DNA from: Epiperipatus broadwayi
Taxonomy: Eukaryota > Onychophora > Udeonychophora > Euonychophora > Peripatidae
Direction of reading: 5' to 3'
Length of the DNA: 64,000 bases
Assembly: GCA_028023455.1 (NCBI GenBank)
Contig: JAQFVV010000257.1
Location: 1,056,001 to 1,120,000, forward strand
Made by a program: the position numbers and the translations under genes. The notes beneath the pieces were generated by a model. The model worked only from the letters and a program-made list of their open reading frames with translations. It was not told the DNA's origin and did not search any database. Of this stretch, positions 50,777 through 64,000 are shown piece by piece (within the stretch, counting starts at the first letter, position 1; each line of letters opens with the position of its first letter).

Positions 50777-52704
50777 ATGTATAATAGTTAACATAACCAA
50801 CTTCTATTTTTATAAATTAAAGCATAAATCTGGTTGGAAATTAAGCAATTTTTTATGATATCTATTTATGCACATAGAACTTGATAATTATATTTGTGAC
50901 AGTTTTACTAATGCTTAAAGCATTGTGGACATAAATTTTTAATACTTATTTAAATATATGATGATACCACTGATTAGAAAATAAAATTTACTGCTCTTTA
51001 ATATCTATTAAATATTATTTTTTCTAAATATACACATAACATATATATTATATATATATAATGAAAAAGTATTGGACTGCATAGTGGTATAAAAATCCGT
51101 GTATTTAATGCCTCTGGCTTGATTGCAAGCAAAGGTTGCTTTTAAAATGCACGTTTAGTGTGTGAGAATGAGAGAGGGGAGGAGGAGGTGTGTTTTGGCA
51201 TTTGTAAACTTGTGAATGATTGTGATATAATAGAGTTTGAGATGAAGAATATATTAAGAAAATTTTTAAAATGAGAAAATTTCATATGAAAAACAACATT
51301 TACTTAGTCACTGCAAGGCAACAGTATCTCCATCAAGTTCCAAATAAAGCAATGAAGGGAAAAGCTTTATTCAGTCTTTCTAAGTCATGATGATTTTTAA
51401 CAGTTTTCATTTTAAATTTATTTTCTAGTTATAATTAATTAGATATCCACCCATACATGAATTAGATAAAGTAATGATAGTCTCTATGGTATTTTTATTT
51501 AATAATATGATATATATTTACTATTGGCTTTAATAAGTATTTATGCTCTAAGAAGATACTATATATCTGTAAACAGGGTCTCCAGAAATATTAAGCATTG
51601 TATTAGAGAAAGCTTCATGATTTCTGAGTTACTTATAAAAATGTGATTTTTTTTACTCCTTGTTTAAGAATGGTTCACTCATGATCAATAATATTTAAAT
51701 GAGCTGAATTTAGAGTCCATGGGGGTTGTAAAATATCATCCTCATGTCCTTCAAAGCAATGTTTAAATATGGCTATATAATTTGTTATATATTCTTGACT
51801 GATTACAATCTAGTGTGCAAATAGTATATGTAAAATTGGATACATCTAATATCTCAAAATATTCTAATTTTCACTAATCTTTAGCTTTCATATGCCTTAC
51901 ACAGAGAAAATATTGAACCAATAAAATACCATGATGTAAATTCTTTTATATTGATTAACATTTTAAAATAGGAAGAGTGATTGATAATTTTTGGTAATAA
52001 CATCCACAACTTCTTTCATTGGATGGAGAAAAGTATAAATGATAATTTATTTAACTATATCTTCATGCTTTTTTGCCATCCCATTCTTAGGGTTTATGAG
52101 CAGGACCTTCAACTCATAATGTAGACACATTGCAATTGCTTCTCAATCATAATTTCTCTCTCTTTAAAGCAAACAAATATTTAATTATTATTAAATAAAG
52201 TAATATCATACAGTGATTATTAAAGTGGGTCTGCAAATTACTTCCAAAGTATAAAATTATATAAATGACTGTGGTAAGCAAATATCTGTGTCTTTTTTGC
52301 AATACATAATAAAAAAAAAATGTTTATTACTCAAGAGTTCGTAGGAAGTATAAGTGCTGAAAATGTCAGCACTGAAATCTAACTGAGGGCCTCTACTACT
52401 GCATGAAACCATATGCAGTGCAGTGAGTAATGCACTGTCATGCATGCCTTTAATGTAAATATATCATAAAATAAACAAGATTATTCTTTTTTGAGAATGC
52501 AGTGACTAACAAATTTGTCATAAAGGAAGTTTCTGAATCTTTTATTGGTGACATATTTGTATTCAAGTCAGGCATGATAATTTTATGAATTATATGATAT
52601 ACTTTTCTTTGCCTCTTGTTTTTGCTATATGAAAGATAATTAAAGGTAATTATGATGATATGATCATTTTACTCTAATGATTGACCATCTTTGTATTATT
52701 TTAG
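50777..52704. other. AT-rich intergenic DNA
   Basis: No supported gene. A small inverted repeat (GCAGTGCAGTGAGTAATGCACTG) lies near 52415. Frames are short and low in complexity. Confidence 0.5.
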
Positions 52705-53354
52705 CACTTATAGAGGATTTGAATTTAGACTTTCAAGCCACTTCAACCATCCACACTATCTCATACTATTGATACACATGACTAAACACATGGAGAAAAG
52801 ATAAACAATCACCAATATATGTATTTTGTGCCAAACCAGAACTCATCAGTTGGTCCAGATTATCATCTCCCAAACATTTATACAATCAGTACTCAGGTTA
52901 TATTAAGATAGCAAATCGTTATACTTCAATAGACAGGCTTCAATCTACTCTAACCTCCAAATCTGCAGCCATCCATAAGAATTCCCAATATTGGCATCAG
53001 CATGGGATTTGGGAATTCTATCATCAGATTTTCAATGGTATGGATGGCTGATAGTTGGAAGTTGGAATAGATTGAAGCCTGTCTATTGAAGTATAAGGAT
53101 TTGATATCTTAATATAAACTGAATACTACTTGTATAAATGTTTGGGAGATTATAATCTGGACCAACTGATGAGTGTGGGTTCAGCATGAAATACATATAT
53201 TGGTGATTATTTATATTTTCTGCATGTTTGTGGTCATGTGTATCAGTAGTATGAGATAGTGTGGATGATTGAAATGGCTTGAAAGTCTGAGTTCAAATCC
53301 CCTATATTTACAATTGGGATTCAGGTATAAGAGTGTCTGGTATTTAAAATCTTA
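52705..53354. mobile_element. Family F palindrome, about 290-bp arms
   Basis: The left arm (about 52705-52986) is an inverted copy of the right arm (about 53011-53303). Matching blocks include GACTTTCAAGCCACTTCAA against TTGAAATGGCTTGAAAGTC, CATCAGTTGGTCCAGATTAT against ATAATCTGGACCAACTGATG, and TATACTTCAATAGACAGGCT against AGCCTGTCTATTGAAGTATA. AGAATTCCC/GGGAATTCT closes the stem around a 24-base loop. Near each outer end sits GAGTTCAAATCC (right) or its inverse (left), a fair match to the tRNA pol III B box. No protein is encoded. Confidence 0.8.
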
Positions 53355-53459
53355 CACATTAAGCTTGCATTATGCCCATCACTTTTCTATGCATTTAAAT
53401 GGATACTGTGCTATATATGAAGGTTCAGCATGACTTGAGGTCAACATGGGCATGATGAC

Positions 53460-53808
53460 AATATTGGCATCAGCATGAGATTTGGGAATTTCTATCACCA
53501 GATTTTCAATGGTATGAATAGCTGAAGAGTTGGAGTAAATTGAAGACTCTCCATTTAAGTATAAGGATTTGCTATCTTAATATAAACTGAGTACTGATTG
53601 TATATATGTTTGGGAGATGATAATCTGGACCAACTGATGAGTGCTGGTTCAGCACAAAATATGTAAATTGGTGATTATTTATCTTTTCTGCATGTGTCAG
53701 TAGTATAAGATAATGTGGATGGTTGAAGTGGCTTGAAAGTCTGAGTTCAAATCCCCTTTATTTACAATTGGGCTCCAGGTATAAGAGTTCCTGGTATTTC
53801 AAATCTTA
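53460..53808 (+). repeat. Direct duplication of loop and right arm of family F
   Basis: Repeats 52987-53354 at an offset of 473 bases: ATTGGCATCAGCATGAGATT, TTTTCAATGGTATG, ATAATCTGGACCAACTGATG, GAAAGTCTGAGTTCAAATCC and the tail GGTATTTCAAATCTTA. Divergence is a few bases plus small deletions. It includes the loop sequence, so the copy was made after the palindrome existed, or the palindrome arose from such a copy. Confidence 0.8.
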
Positions 53809-56800
53809 TTCTAGTGCATATATTTTTTAAAGTTATTTTAAATTAGGTAATTTTCCTTATATGTTTTATAATATCATTTTTAATGCAAATAATTTAATTC
53901 TAAATTAAATAATGTAAGCTAATGATCATATATGAATTATATAGAGAGATTCAATAATATTACTTTTATTGCTAATATAAAATTCTATCAAAACCTCTAT
54001 TTTATGGAGTATATATATATTTAACATTTATTGAATATATATGAGAATTTTGTTTCTTTCAACTGCTCGATTCATGTAAACATGAGGAGATTTGACATCA
54101 CTCTAAATCAGTTACCTTTTGTACTGCATATGAGAATTTGCACTCATTGTAAACAAGGAAAAAAGTTTTGTAAGATGCTGCCCTCTCTTGAATTATTTTA
54201 CAAGTAAAAAAATTAATAAAAATGACCAAATATGTCAAACAAAACCAAAGCACTGCCTTCCCTTCTTTCTTATGGGCTGGTTAATTTTGACAACAAAGAA
54301 AATGGCTGCCAAAAAGTAAAGAGTTATGATCGGTTTTTGTTTTATTCAAAAATGATAAAGAATGTTTTAGATCATTTTAACAGTATTTTTTGACAAATTA
54401 TAAATTATTTTAATAAAATAGTGCTAAAAAAATTATTTTAAAAAAATAGTTAAGATTTTAGCAAGAATTATTTATTTATTGCAAAGTGGGAAGAAATCAT
54501 GATGTTGACAATTGATGTTTCTTTTAATTTCAGCCGCTATTGAATATTTTTCAAATTATAAATCATAATTTATTTTTGAAAAAACTTTCGTTCACTTTCA
54601 TAATCTGACAAATTATTAATATACTTTTTACAAACAAAACTAAAGTGAATATAATATTAAAAGGTGAATATATTTTGACAATTGAGTTGTCTTCAGTTTG
54701 TGAATTGGCCAATTAAAAGTTTTGATTTTTACCTCACATGGCCAATAATATAATCCGCAGTTAAAAGGTTATTAATGTTCAGAATGACTTTTTCTTTTAC
54801 TTTCTAAGTGTTAAATTTTGTTTTTACAATGACTATTTTCTTAATATTTTTACATTTTGATAATATAAAATAGTTATGTATTATAGTTAGTTATAAAATT
54901 ATTAGATTTTAGAATGGTAAAATTACTTTAAGAATTTTTACTATTGTTTGATACTTTTTGTTGAAGAACCAAACATGCACTAAGGAGGTCACATGATGAT
55001 TGATTGTAATAGAGCACCCATTCCTGCTCTCTCTCTTTTTTTTTTATCAAGGAATTGAATTTGTGGTTTTCTTTAAACTAATAAAACTATCCTATTAAAA
55101 CACCTTTTATGTCCTGCTTACTTAATTAAGATTTAAAATGATATATAATAGACTAATTCTACATTGTAAAGAATGGCAACTCATCTTGTTACATAAAATA
55201 ATGACCCGACAGGAAATACTTAAATGTTTTCATTAAAAGTATTATAAGATATCCATGTGCACTAATAATTATGGTAGTCTTCTTTTTCTAGACGAGGATA
55301 GAATTTTTTTTCTGGATTCGTATTTAGCTTAATACATCAAAACAATTGCATTAACATTATATATAAAATAGGGTTGCTCAGTAATTTTATTTTATTTTTT
55401 TGTATAAGGGAAAGTTAGTTTCAAAGTTTAGAACATATTTCAGACAGTTTCCTTTTTAGACAAAAAGCTAAATATCTTCTTTCTAAGTGATTAACCTGTA
55501 ATGTTTCAGCTACTTATGCATGGAAGATTTTTAGCTTGATATTTTACGATATAATAAAGAAAAAAATAAATAAATATTAGCTTAAAAAAAAACAGCAACA
55601 ACAACATATGATTGGTTGTATTAAATGGTAACAATGTACATTTAAAAAGGACAACTTTTATTTACTTCATGTCAGCAGTGTAATTTTTGTAGATTTTTTT
55701 CAAATAATATCAATCTTATACAAAGGTAAAACAACATTTATATAAACTACTACTAAACAATAGTTTCTCAATATGGTCTGCAAAGAGAAAAGTGAGAGGG
55801 AAAGTATTATTCACCATATTTGACAAAGTACTTTTTTTATTGGTTTTCCTCTAGTTAAAAGAATGAAAAATGCCCTTTTGCAATCAATTGTTGATAAAGG
55901 ATTGAGTTAGATTTGTGCTTACTAATGGAAATATTTTAAAGTCCGTCGAAATATCTAAAAAATTATATCTTATCCAGCTTAGATTAATTTTCATAATTAT
56001 GAGCTTTACAAGCAAGTGTATATTTTTATTGTATATATATATATATATTTATCTAACTAAAACCATGAAGAATATCAATTTAACATATATATATATATAA
56101 GTTTATGCAATTTATGAAATACATACACAGTTCATCTCATCTGCTGCGATAAATATGTCATTTAATATAATCGCATTTGACAATTACAACCTGCAAAGAG
56201 ATTAAAAGCACTGGACCGTGCTTAATCAGATGATCACTCAGTTTCTGACATTTTAAAATATTGATTGATTATTGAAATAATATGTCTGTTATAGGAATAT
56301 TTAATTTATAATTTGTACTATCATGGATGAAGGATGTTTTTTTCTCCCCGGAAAATCTGGTTTGACAGCGTTTGAGAATCCAAACATTTCTTTTATCATA
56401 TTGTTTATCTTTTATTTTTCTTTTTTCTTCCATTATCCAAGATTATAATTTTTTTTGTAGACATTGATCTTTTCATTTTACAGATTGTCATTTATTATTT
56501 TTATTTATTATTTGTAGCATTTGGATTACTTTTTTAAAATGTTTCATATGATTGATAGTGACAAGAGCAACTGTTTTAATATCTTTCTTAGATTGTAATA
56601 AATTTTGCAATCACTTTATTTTGTGACAACATTTCAAGTTCTTATTGCTTATCTGATAACTTGTTTAACGATTAAATTAATTTTTATTGCTTTATTGTAA
56701 TGTTCAAAATTTAAATTTTGATTTTAATCTTTATCCCATTTATGGTGATTTTTTTTAAAACTATGCTGCTAATTGTTTTGTCAGAAACATAACTAAATGA

Positions 56801-59800
56801 TCACAATAATTTATGTTAATGAATTAAGATTATTTTCTGATGATAGGATGTAACCAGATTTTGCTAGAAGAGATAGGAGGAAACATGTGACCTTTACAAA
56901 TCTGCATGACTGCTTCATTATAATGCCATCTTTTATTAATAAATTGACTGATATTATCAGGCACCAAATTAACTTTCATTTGCATAACTTTTTATAATCT
57001 TTCAAAAAACACTTAATACAAGTAAAAGTTTGTTATCATAACCCTTATTTGCTTACTTTATTTTTCCGTTTTTAGGATATGTTTTCAGTAGACTTTTTTC
57101 CATCACTTAATTTTAACTGAGGCCAATATTAATCATATATTTCACCACTTGTAATTTTGTGTATTTGAAATACTGAATAGAAATTGTAGAATTAATTCAC
57201 TAGAAGCTTTAGATATCATTGTTGGTGAAACAGCAAAGTTAAGCGTTTCAAATTTATAAAGTAAAAAAGGTAGGAAACTGTATATACATGTGTTTAGAGA
57301 AAAATAATTAGTTGAATATAGATGATCATTTTTATTAGTAGTATTTTTTTTTGACATACTTTCTCATCAAATGTTATCAGTATTATAAAGTCAAAATCAA
57401 TTTCTAATAAGAAGTAGCAATGTTTTTTCCCCCTGTTTTTCAATTAATAGTGATTTTGTGTTTTCAATTTATTGTTACTTATTCATTTTTTATTCAACTT
57501 CAATATTTCTTAACCATGTGCAATTTTTAAATGAATTATATTAGATTATAATATGCCAAAATATGTCAATTTAAATCAATTATCAGTTCTTTTTCAAATG
57601 GAAGATCAAGAATAATAACTGAGCAAACATTAAGCTGTGTTTTGCTTGCTACCTGTAGGTTATGATGAATTTTCACCAATGTTTTATGTATCTTGCTTAA
57701 ATATAAATTTACATTATTTTTATCTCCTTTTTTATGTAAATTTTTTTAATTTCATTAAAAATCAATCTAATTATTCTCATTTTTAATGCAATACAGATTT
57801 CTAAATGTCTTTTTTTTATTATCTCTAATTTATATCCAAAATGGTTTTTAAAACTTTTACTAGTTTATTTTACTTATCTATTTTGATATTTCTCTATTGT
57901 GATGGTTACTAATGTAATAATTTTCCAATCCTATTTTTTTAAAAAAAGTGCTTAGCATATAATTATCGCTGCGGGATCTATTTTCTATACACCTTACCAC
58001 TTTTTCTTAAGAAATTACATTCTATGCAAAGTGAGACAGAGAGACTACAAACACCTAGAAAATAATTTTATATTTATAAAAAAAAAAAATTATTTAAAAA
58101 AATATCTTCATTAAATTTTTTCTGACAATTTGATTTATTCTGAAATTTATTTATGTAACTTGATTAATGCTCTTAAAATTGAAATTGTTATTTCTCAAAT
58201 ATATAATATTTTAATATATATATATATATATATATTTGTTAAATATATATTATATATATATATATAACAAAATTATATGCTTATTAATCAAAGAATTGCA
58301 TTTTTATGAATTATTATTTTATGTACATTTTTTTTATTTTAAATTTTTTTGCATCCATTATTTTTAATGGGAGAAAATAGTTTTTCAATTTCTTAAATTA
58401 TTTATTTGAAGTATGTTATTAACTTATTTCAAAATATGCCGATCATTGATATATTTTGTTCTTTTTTATAAGCATGTTAATTGTGTCACTAATTGTATTC
58501 TCAACATTTGCTAATCGTTTATTATTCTTTAAAATTATAATCTTTCATTTTTAGCTGTATGTTTACCTGAGTGTCTATGTTTATATATATATTCCAAGTA
58601 TTTTTTTGGAAACCTATTTTTATATTTTTCCAGCTTATTATCTATTTTTTTTTTGCTTTTTATGATTTTTGTTGTTAAATATTTTTTTAACTAGCTAAAA
58701 TAATTTACATTGATTTTTTTTCCCAGGTAATCAACATTTAATTTTTCATCATTAATATGTGTGTCTTGAAAGAACCACTTCTATATTGTTAATTTAAAAA
58801 AAAAAATAAAACTGATATGGACAATAATTATTTTTTAAAAAAGAAATATTGCATTTAGGAATGATAACAATATAGATATAATTTTTTAAATAATGTTTAC
58901 TCACAACAGAATTGTAATAATGAGACTAAAAGTTCATGTGATGTTTAAATATCACTGTAACCAGATATTCTCAAAAGTTGTAATCAATTAATCAAAATGA
59001 GCTTTTGCTTTAATACAGTTGAAATTAATTTGGTAATCTGTAGGTTTTATCACAATGAACAAGTTGAATTATTTACTTAGTATCTAAATATATGTACAAG
59101 AAAATATTCATTATTTTTTAAATATAGTATCTTGCATTTATTTTTTATGCTAACCTGTTTTATTTTACATGCAGATAAAATGGTAGAACTCAAGAATTAT
59201 AGATTCTGTATTGTTTTGTGTAGTGGGAGAATGGTAGACCTAAGAGTTGAAAAATAATCCTGCATTGGGCAGTGATGGATTGAACAATTGAAAATTTTCT
59301 ATTACCGTGTATAGTGGTTGAATGGCAAACTTGACAATCAAAGATTCAGTGATTTATTTTCTGCTGAAAGTACTGAAAAACAAAAACTTAGTTGTGTCAC
59401 TTCAATGGTATTATTCTGTTAATTTGTCATTTTTCATTCTATTATTTATTTTATACTAAAAATAAAACTAAAATTGTATATAGTAAATCTTTTATACTCA
59501 CCGATAAAATGATTTATCATTCTTCTTTAAAGTAGTGTAATCATCTTTGGTAAGAGAAATTTAGAGAGATCACATGAATTGTGTTCCTTCAAATTGCATT
59601 TATATAGCTGTCTATTGACGTATTGCACAATTTTTTGTTTAAAAGCAAATTTTCATATTTGTATATATTGGATTTTTAAATTAAAAATATCTAAAGAAAT
59701 CACTATAATTGAATACTAACATGGTCAAAGTATTTTATTTTGAAATTCATGTCTTTGATGAATTTCATCTTTTGTTATTCTGTTTGATCATTTGCAAGAT

Positions 59801-62119
59801 TACTTCAAGAAAAAATTTGGAATAACTAAAAGCTTAATTTTTTTTTGCAAAATTTATTAAGATTCACGATCAATTTTATACAATATTAAACATCAAAAAT
59901 ATACATTATTAGAGTTTTATTATATACTTATAAGTTTATTTTTAAAAATAGAAAGTAATAACTTCTAATGCAGCATTAACAAAGAAGATAATGGGCATTG
60001 TGAACCCTCTGTCTTATAAAAATAATAACCAATGCATTATTATACTTCTATATTAGGATAGTTTGAGATCTTCTAAAGTTTATTAAGTATGTAATAATTT
60101 AAAGTGGAATTGTATACATTTATCAGAGAAAAACACTTATTTGTTCAAGTTTTAAAAACAAATTTCAATCATAAATGTTTTTCTTTATTCTCTGAAGCCA
60201 CTTTGCTCCTATTACCTGTTCAGTAATGAAAGCATACTTTTTCTCATTGTGAACTCATTTATTTGCATAGGTCAAATATGATTTTTTAAATTCTTTTTTA
60301 TTTGTAAACATATGTTTCTACTACATCAAGTCCACTTAATTAAATTCTAGTATATAATAATGTTTTAATGCTAAAAACAAATGTTGAATATTAACTAAAT
60401 ATACAACCAGGGCAATCACTGAATTTGTCACAGTGCAGGAGTGTTAATGCAGCAATGGAATGATATACTCTAAAGTTCAAGATTCACAGATCACAGCTCA
60501 TATTTTTTCCCTCAGTATTTGAACTTCCGATGAATCTTGAGAAACAAACTATTCAATAATTTATTTATACTGTGCATGCTTTTTAAGAAAAAAGTATAAT
60601 CATTAAGAAAATAAAGATATAAAGTACAGATGGAAAATTAATTTAAAAAGTGATATAAACAAATAATTTTGGGCTAATAAATACTGTATTTAAATAAAGT
60701 GAATACAGTTTATATTCTATTTCCATCAATGTTTTTTAACACAATCAAACATTTAATGTGCATGTATTATTGTATGACTATATGCTGATCAATCAGATAG
60801 ATACAATATATTAATTTGTCATCATTGAAGCTATAAAAATTGTAATAAAACATATAAAAGAATAAATACAGTATATTAAAACAAGACAGATTTTTATTTG
60901 AAAATAAAATAATTTGACCCTTAAATAATGTAATTCATCACTAAAAATAATTAAAAATAACAATTAGAAAATGACTCATACATTTTATTTTACCATTTTA
61001 ATCTTCAAATTCTATAATACAAAATATTTATACAAAATAATCAATTTGAATATGTTTTTTTCTTCTTCTTATTTTTAATATATTGTTTGCCAGTGACAAG
61101 ATGACTTCCAATAAACATATCCACTGGAATAATAATTTGAAAAGATTTTCCAGTTAATACTAATTTCCCATCTTATCAGTAACAAATAAATACAAATAAA
61201 GTTGGTGTGCATGTAAAATAATATTAATAGAATATATTCTTTACCAGAAAACTAATTATTTGTATAAAGAAATAAAAAGAAGAGATGAAGCTGGTAAATA
61301 AATATTTTTGACGTTTTACAGTAGAAATGTTAAACCTATTATTATCTCGTTTACCTGTTAGTTTACCGAAAATGTTCAATATTTATTTATTTTTATATAA
61401 ATTAATAACAAATTTATTTGCTTATTACAGTACATTATTTTTTGCATCGTCTCACTATTTAGAAATATTATTAGTAGTAGTTCTTATAATTTATTTATAT
61501 TTTTATTAACGTTACAAATAAATTAATTATTTATAATTACATAAATAATATTTATAAGTCAGATTATGATTTGCTTAATCTATTTTTGAAATAATCATTT
61601 TTTTTTCAATTATAAATAATTTCTTTAGTTATTTATAAATAAATTAGAATGATGATTCTGGATTATTTTTTGTTTTTAATTTTCAAAGAATTTCTATTCC
61701 AAATAGTAATTATGAGATGACTACTATTTTTATTTTTGTCCGTTCTTAAATAAATAATTAATTTAGTGATCCATTTATTATTAACTTCAGTTTATAGTTA
61801 GCGAATTATTTAATTTGGCAAAGTCAACTATTTTTTATGTTTCCTAATTATAATATATATATATATTCTAGAATTAATACTAATAAATTTCATATGCCTA
61901 TATAAAATTCAAATAAAATTTTGCTATAGCCAGCTTATGACATGCACATGTTTTATTTGTATTTTAAATAAGCATAGATAATTTTTTAGTATTAATTTGA
62001 GAATATTTTAATTATTATATTTATTTCGTTTGATATTATGTATATATTTGTATTAAAATGGCTTTCGTATTGTTTATCCTAGTTTGAAATCAGGTCATAC
62101 TCATAGAGCTAACCCATGT
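53809..62119. other. AT-rich intergenic DNA
   Basis: AT tracts at 56030-56050, 56085-56100, 58215-58262 and 61850-61866. At 59170-59360 about three loose units of the type AGTGG-GAATGGTAGAC follow each other. 55757-55795 (GTTTCTCAATATGGTCTGC) vaguely resembles a hAT end. No supported gene. Confidence 0.5.
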
Positions 62120-62440
62120 GTGCAGATAAGTACTGATTTAGGGGGGGACTGTTCAGTTGGGCCAGATCATAATATCCTACATGTATACAATCATTGCTCA
62201 CCTTATATTAAGATAGCAATTCCTTAAATTTTAAAGAACAGGCTTTAATCTTCTCATTGATTCTATATATGTGTAGGAGATTATGATCTGGTCCAACTGA
62301 TAAATGCTGATTGTATATGAAATATGTATATTGAAGATCATTTATCTCTTTTACATGTGTGTGGGCCAGTGTATCAGTTGTTTGAGATGGAGTTGAGGAT
62401 GAATGTAGACTGAAAATTCTAAGTTCGAATCTCTCGATTT
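62120..62440. mobile_element. Family F palindrome, compact copy
   Basis: CAGTTGGGCCAGATCATAAT (62156 on) is the inverse of ATTATGATCTGGTCCAACTG (62280 on). The blocks AAGATAGCAA and ACAGGCTTTAATCT match the left arm at 52.9 kb. The right arm ends ...AAAATTCTAAGTTCGAATCT, with a B-box-like GTTCGAATCT. The centre is shorter than in the 52.7-kb copy. Confidence 0.7.
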
Positions 62441-63540
62441 TATAGCAAACATCCAGTAAACTGAATGAATAGATTAATTAAATAAATTTATGTTTAATCA
62501 TAAATCTGTTTATATTTCAATTTTATTTTATTTTTATTACGAATTATTAAATAATTTGGGCTTTACAGAAGAGTGGAAGAAGGTAGTTAGTAAATAGTTG
62601 AAATAAATTGTCTATAATGGAATCAGTTTAGTATTTAAAAGTAGCATTCATCATACAGAGGTGCATTGTAGGAAGAAAAAAATATCTGCCATTTTTGTTT
62701 AATTTAAGAGGAAGGACGAATTTAAGTCTTTCAGTAAAAAACAAATCTACATTAACTGTATTTCTTCTACATGGACATGAATTATTGTAACAATTTAATT
62801 AAATAAAGAATACTGTATGGATAATGTTTTAAATATTTATAAAAACTATGATATTTTTTGAAATGAAAAGTTTAATTTTGTTTTCTTTTTTGCATAATAC
62901 TATTTACTATTTATAAATTACTGGCAACTAAACGTAAAATCAATTTAATTAAACTGTTGGATAGAAAAAAAAAAGCATTTTGAATGAGATCTGTGATTAA
63001 ATTTCAGAAAGTAAAGAATTTGTTCAGATTTCTTATTACTATGAATGATTATTATTGTCTTTATGAAATGATTTCTTTAATAAATAAATCAATTTTTTTT
63101 TGCTAGTCTTGAAATTGAAGAAAATCAAAAACATTAAATCAAAAGTTGTGGTGGGCAATGAGTTTGAAATATATACATTTTGGTAAAGGTTATTATAGTT
63201 TTCTTAATACATACAGTATCTTAATTTACTCATTTACTTCTTTGCATTCATTATATTAACACATGAACTGCCAACATTTTATTCTAGCTGAAATCACAAG
63301 ACACAGTCACACTGAAAAATATTAAAACACAGTATAATCTTATAAAATTTATATATACTTTTGTTACACATAGTAGAATGAAATATCTTTTTTTAATATG
63401 GAAATGAAAATTATTTTGAAAGATTAATAATATGTGATATACAATATAATGTGGAAGTGAAGAATGAAGTTATATGTTTTAACCCCACAATTTTATAATA
63501 GATAAAACACACAATACTTGCAGAAGAAAATTTTATAGAT
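62441..63540. other. AT-rich intergenic DNA
   Basis: No gene or repeat of note seen between the two palindromes. Confidence 0.5.
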
Positions 63541-63804
63541 GCAACTCTCTCCATATAATAGTGCCATATAATGCAAGCAATATCAGTCCTTAGATGCTAG
63601 ATGATTTGTGCATTTAAATTCATATCTATTATCTATTTATTCAATATCATCAGAGCCTTTGATCTGAGAACTGTGCAATCTTGAAACTAGTCTTGAGATA
63701 TTCAATGAATAGGCACTTGATATGAAATTAAATGCACAAATTTTCTGACATTTATTGATTATTATAGGTTGTACTAAGTGCTAGTATTATATGGAGAGAG
63801 TTGT
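63541..63804. mobile_element. Short foldback element, 18-bp perfect outer ends
   Basis: AACTCTCTCCATATAATA at 63543-63560 is the exact inverse of 63785-63802. Inside, TTTGTGCATTTAAATTCATATC (left, in part) pairs with GATATGAAATTAAATGCACAAA-type sequence on the right. TATTCAATATC pairs with GATATTCAATGAATA. Arms are about 110 bp with mismatches and the centre is about 45 bases. No coding frame. Not related to family F or to the 18-kb element. Confidence 0.75.
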
Positions 63805-64000
63805 TACCATTGTAAGCCATTCTGGTCAAGCAATGATGTTTTAGTAGTTTAAGATATATTTACACTATTAATTATCATGCTACACTTATTTTGTTTTTGA
63901 GAGATTTTCATGAAAATGATTTTTTTAAGATTCTTTGTTACTAATTGTGGTAGTTTACTCAGCTTTATCATTTTATTACTGTTCTCCCTTTTTCTATGTT
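63805..64000. other. AT-rich intergenic DNA
   Basis: AT-rich sequence to the end of the window; nothing recognised. Confidence 0.5.

Overview
The window is about 64 kb of very AT-rich eukaryotic DNA. By eye GC is near a quarter in most of it. I see no operons, no RNA operons and no convincing host exon. The content is decayed retroelements, tRNA-derived SINEs, foldback (inverted-repeat) elements and (AT)n microsatellites. Penelope-like retroelements (PLEs) with GIY-YIG nuclease domains, Gypsy-type LTR elements and tRNA-derived SINEs together suggest an invertebrate animal. A cephalopod or other mollusc is my guess from the style of the repeats; nothing here proves it.

Layout. 1-4623 is unique AT-rich DNA ending at a 500-N gap (4624-5123). 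A minus-strand LTR retrotransposon follows, up to 10317: 70 bp of 3' LTR, a polypurine tract, a detached integrase C-terminal domain, a Gag-like coiled-coil frame with two in-frame stops, a primer-binding site and a 1951-bp 5' LTR. It has lost protease, reverse transcriptase (RT), RNase H and the integrase core. A GC-richer block (10340-12841), bounded by TG...CA and sitting in (AT)n, may be a solo LTR.

15.4-27.3 kb is intergenic. It holds a foldback element with about 220-bp arms (18137-18684) and two copies of a repeat called here family F (15466-15900 and 22660-22925). 27.9-29.6 kb holds two PLE pieces head to tail; the first is split by a minus-strand SINE with an 11-bp target-site duplication. 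34.3-35.1 and 39.0-39.6 kb are two diverged copies of an unclassified repeat. 39.7-40.5 kb is a minus-strand Gypsy protease/RT relic. 42.7-44.2 kb is a third, more complete PLE, followed by another family F piece. A second copy of the same SINE lies at 45.6 kb. 50.2-50.8 kb has a tandem duplication, a long hairpin and a GA-rich tract. 52.7-53.8 kb is a large family F palindrome followed by a direct duplication of its right arm. 62.1-62.4 kb is another family F palindrome. 63.5-63.8 kb is an unrelated short foldback element.

The genes do not work together: all recognisable coding sequence is retroelement-derived and broken. The main interest is how the elements nest, how often they abut (AT)n tracts, and the family F palindromes, which carry tRNA-promoter-like B boxes near their ends.
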